Below are positions 13,455-14,252 of a DNA stretch of 14,252 nucleotides, piece after piece. This DNA is from JBBECF01 sp040881945 (GTDB taxonomy: Bacteria; Pseudomonadota; Alphaproteobacteria; Dongiales; Dongiaceae), in assembly GCA_040881945.1 (NCBI GenBank), contig JBBECF010000177.1, forward strand, positions 1 to 14,252. Direction: 5' to 3'. Numbering within the stretch: position 1 is the first letter of the stretch; each line of letters opens with the position of its first letter. Position numbers and translations under genes: made by a program. The notes beneath the pieces are model-generated. The model was given only the letters and a program-made list of their open reading frames with translations. It did no database searches and was not told the DNA's origin.

Positions 13455-13604
13455 AAAACCGAGCGATGAACCCCATGTCCGGCGGGAAATCCCCGCGGGA
13501 GACGGGGGCCGGCCCGCGAGAGCGGTGCCCGGCCACCGCCCATGCCCCCGGCGGGCTCTCCGGCGAGAGGGCAAAACCGAGCGATCGACCCCATGTCCAG
13601 CGGG
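13455..13604. repeat. Pair of imperfect 32-bp direct repeats
   Basis: The copies lie at 13455-13486 and 13573-13604, 118 bp apart start to start. Both read AAAACCGAGCGAT, two variable bases, ACCCCATGTCC, one variable base, GCGGG, so 29 of 32 positions agree. Both are preceded by CTCTCCGGCGAG within 10-20 bp (from 13430 and 13556), so the duplicated unit is nearer 45-60 bp with an indel. It looks like a dispersed intergenic element. Two copies without regular short spacers do not make a CRISPR array. Confidence 0.7.
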
Positions 13605-13614
13605 CCTTCGCCCA

Positions 13615-13628
13615 CCGAAGGGCTTCGG
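13615..13628. terminator. Perfect hairpin inside the repeat spacer
   Basis: CCGAAG and CTTCGG form a 6-bp stem around GG, just after the second direct repeat. Neighbouring GCCTTCG (13604-13610) offers an alternative pairing with the CGAAGGGC segment, so two structures compete. There is no T tract, so termination by itself is doubtful; it may be part of the repeat element. Confidence 0.3.
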
Positions 13629-13928
13629 CCAGCAGGCGGGCGGGCGACATGAAAATGTCGCAAATAGGCCAGCCTGGCGCTCCGCCGGGCCAGGGGCCCG
13701 GCCTCGCCTCGCATCCGATGCACGATGTCAAACAGCGCGCTGGCGGCCGCACGCGAATCGGACCGGGACGCCCGAATCCCGGACAGGACCGTCACCCCCA
13801 CGATAGGAATAATTTCGGAAAATGTCAAAGCCGCCCGGATCGGCGCCGTGGGTCAGGTTCGGGCCGGCACTGGCCGACGCGCATGAAACGGCGGAAGGCG
13901 GCGGCCGGATCGTGCTATCCTGCGCGCC

Positions 13929-14162
13929 ATGTCCGAGAGTCGAATATGCGAGCAGTGGTGCGCCAGGCCGGAGGCGTCCGACGGCTGTATCTGCCTCGGC
14001 AAGCTGCGGGCTATTCTCGCGGAGATGGAGCGGGTTCCGCCGAGCACGCCAGGGGAAGCGGCGCGGATATCGACGGCGGTCGCGCTGCTACGGCGAATCC
14101 TGAGCGGCAAGTTCGATCCGCGAACGGATTGGGCGCGACCGGGTGCCGTGATTCCGAAGTGA
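13929..14162 (+). CDS. Small cysteine-containing protein of unknown function
   Basis: The protein has 77 residues starting at the ATG at 13929. The N-terminal part has four closely spaced cysteines (C7, C11, C20, C22, pattern CX3CX8CXC), which could bind zinc or another metal or form disulfides. The rest is a helical, charged segment (CLGKLRAILAEMERV, ARISTAVALLRRILSGKF) ending in DWARPGAVIPK. No signal peptide is seen. GCTATCCT at 13914-13921, only 7 nt before the ATG, resembles an alphaproteobacterial -10 element and would give a nearly leaderless mRNA; the -35 region is poor and there is no Shine-Dalgarno. I do not recognise the family. The protein-like composition, unlike the repeat-rich spacer before it, supports a real gene. 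Confidence 0.6.
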   Translation: MSESRICEQWCARPEASDGCICLGKLRAILAEMERVPPSTPGEAARISTAVALLRRILSGKFDPRTDWARPGAVIPK

Positions 14163-14183
14163 CCCACCACCCGGGCATTTCGG

Positions 14184-14203
14184 GGACACAATCAGTAGTG
14201 TCC
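14184..14203. repeat. Inverted repeat GGACAC/GTGTCC, possible insertion-sequence end
   Basis: GGACAC (14184-14189) and GTGTCC (14198-14203) form a perfect 6-bp inverted repeat 8 bp apart, 22 bp after the small gene. From here base composition becomes AT-rich to the window edge. TAGTGTCCGGCTAATTATCG resembles IS termini of the TAGTGTCCGGTTAA type that I recall. No transposase sequence is within the window, so this could equally be a terminator or the start of a promoter region. Confidence 0.3.
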
Positions 14204-14252
14204 GGCTAATTATCGAATAGATTCAATTGGTTGTCGAACTGGCTCGGGTCTG

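Larger units (their letters stand above)
13368..13928. other. Repeat-bearing intergenic spacer without a convincing gene
   Basis: This 561-bp stretch lies between the intact S24 gene and the small cysteine-containing gene. It is GC-rich with many short inverted repeats, for example GGCCC/GGGCC at 13376-13388 and CTCTC/GAGAG around 13556-13569. It also contains a duplicated 32-bp segment (listed separately). Frames are open on both strands, but their translations are low-complexity and proline/arginine-rich, as seen when dispersed repeats are translated. A short AT-rich patch lies at about 13800-13826. Confidence 0.6.

Noticed and set aside
13455..13604. Possible CRISPR array from the repeated 32-bp segment
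   Set aside because: Only two copies, an 86-bp gap between them, three mismatches, and no cas gene.
13418..13828. A 136-codon minus-strand frame across the repeat spacer
   Set aside because: Its translation contains the repeats as similar peptides (DMGSIARF and GHGVHRSVF) and is otherwise proline/arginine-rich, typical of translated intergenic repeats.

Overview
The window looks like chromosome from a high-GC alphaproteobacterium, probably Rhodospirillales-like. The codon use is strongly GC-biased. The gene set also fits: a class IIA HAD phosphatase, a TipF-like degenerate EAL protein, a quinone-dependent PyrD and alphaproteobacterial HTH-S24 regulators. No rRNA, tRNA or CRISPR array was seen. 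The placement is an inference from family resemblance only.

Layout, left to right. (1) At 1-1139 on the minus strand is a PLP-dependent class I/II aminotransferase whose 3' end lies outside the window. (2) At about 1257-1940 is a decayed IS5-family insertion sequence. Its transposase has a short internal in-frame deletion and no C-terminal part, and only one IS end can be seen. (3) At 1948-4716, minus strand, are a MeaB/ArgK-type GTPase and, upstream of it, a polytopic membrane protein with a six-cysteine cluster. (4) At 4816-6042, plus strand and divergent from the membrane protein, is a secreted YVTN-type beta-propeller with a good promoter and ribosome binding site. (5) At 6146-11340, minus strand, is a run of four genes: pyrD, TipF-like EAL protein, HAD-IIA phosphatase and SRPBCC/zinc-ribbon/class III cyclase. 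The last two overlap by 7 nt. (6) At 11382-13367 two HTH-S24 (LexA/CI-like) regulators point away from each other, with a small ORF between them. The left one lacks the serine expected at the catalytic position; the right one is intact. (7) At 13368-13928 is a non-coding, repeat-bearing spacer. It is followed by a 77-residue cysteine-containing small protein and, at the right edge, a sequence resembling an IS end.

How the genes may work together. The membrane protein and beta-propeller share a 99-bp divergent control region and both appear to be envelope proteins, so they may act as one system. The membrane protein has a predicted mature N-terminal histidine, a CX2CX4CX6CX2CX2C cluster and histidines in its C-terminal helices. 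The propeller has recurrent His/Glu/Asp residues at equivalent blade positions. This suggests a metal or redox role, but it is an inference. The HAD/cyclase and EAL genes suggest cyclic-nucleotide signalling: cAMP or cGMP synthesis by a cyclase with all expected catalytic residues, and c-di-GMP sensing rather than hydrolysis by the EAL protein. The S24 pair with its divergent AT-rich region resembles a prophage-type or stress-type control module, but no phage structural or integrase gene is present.
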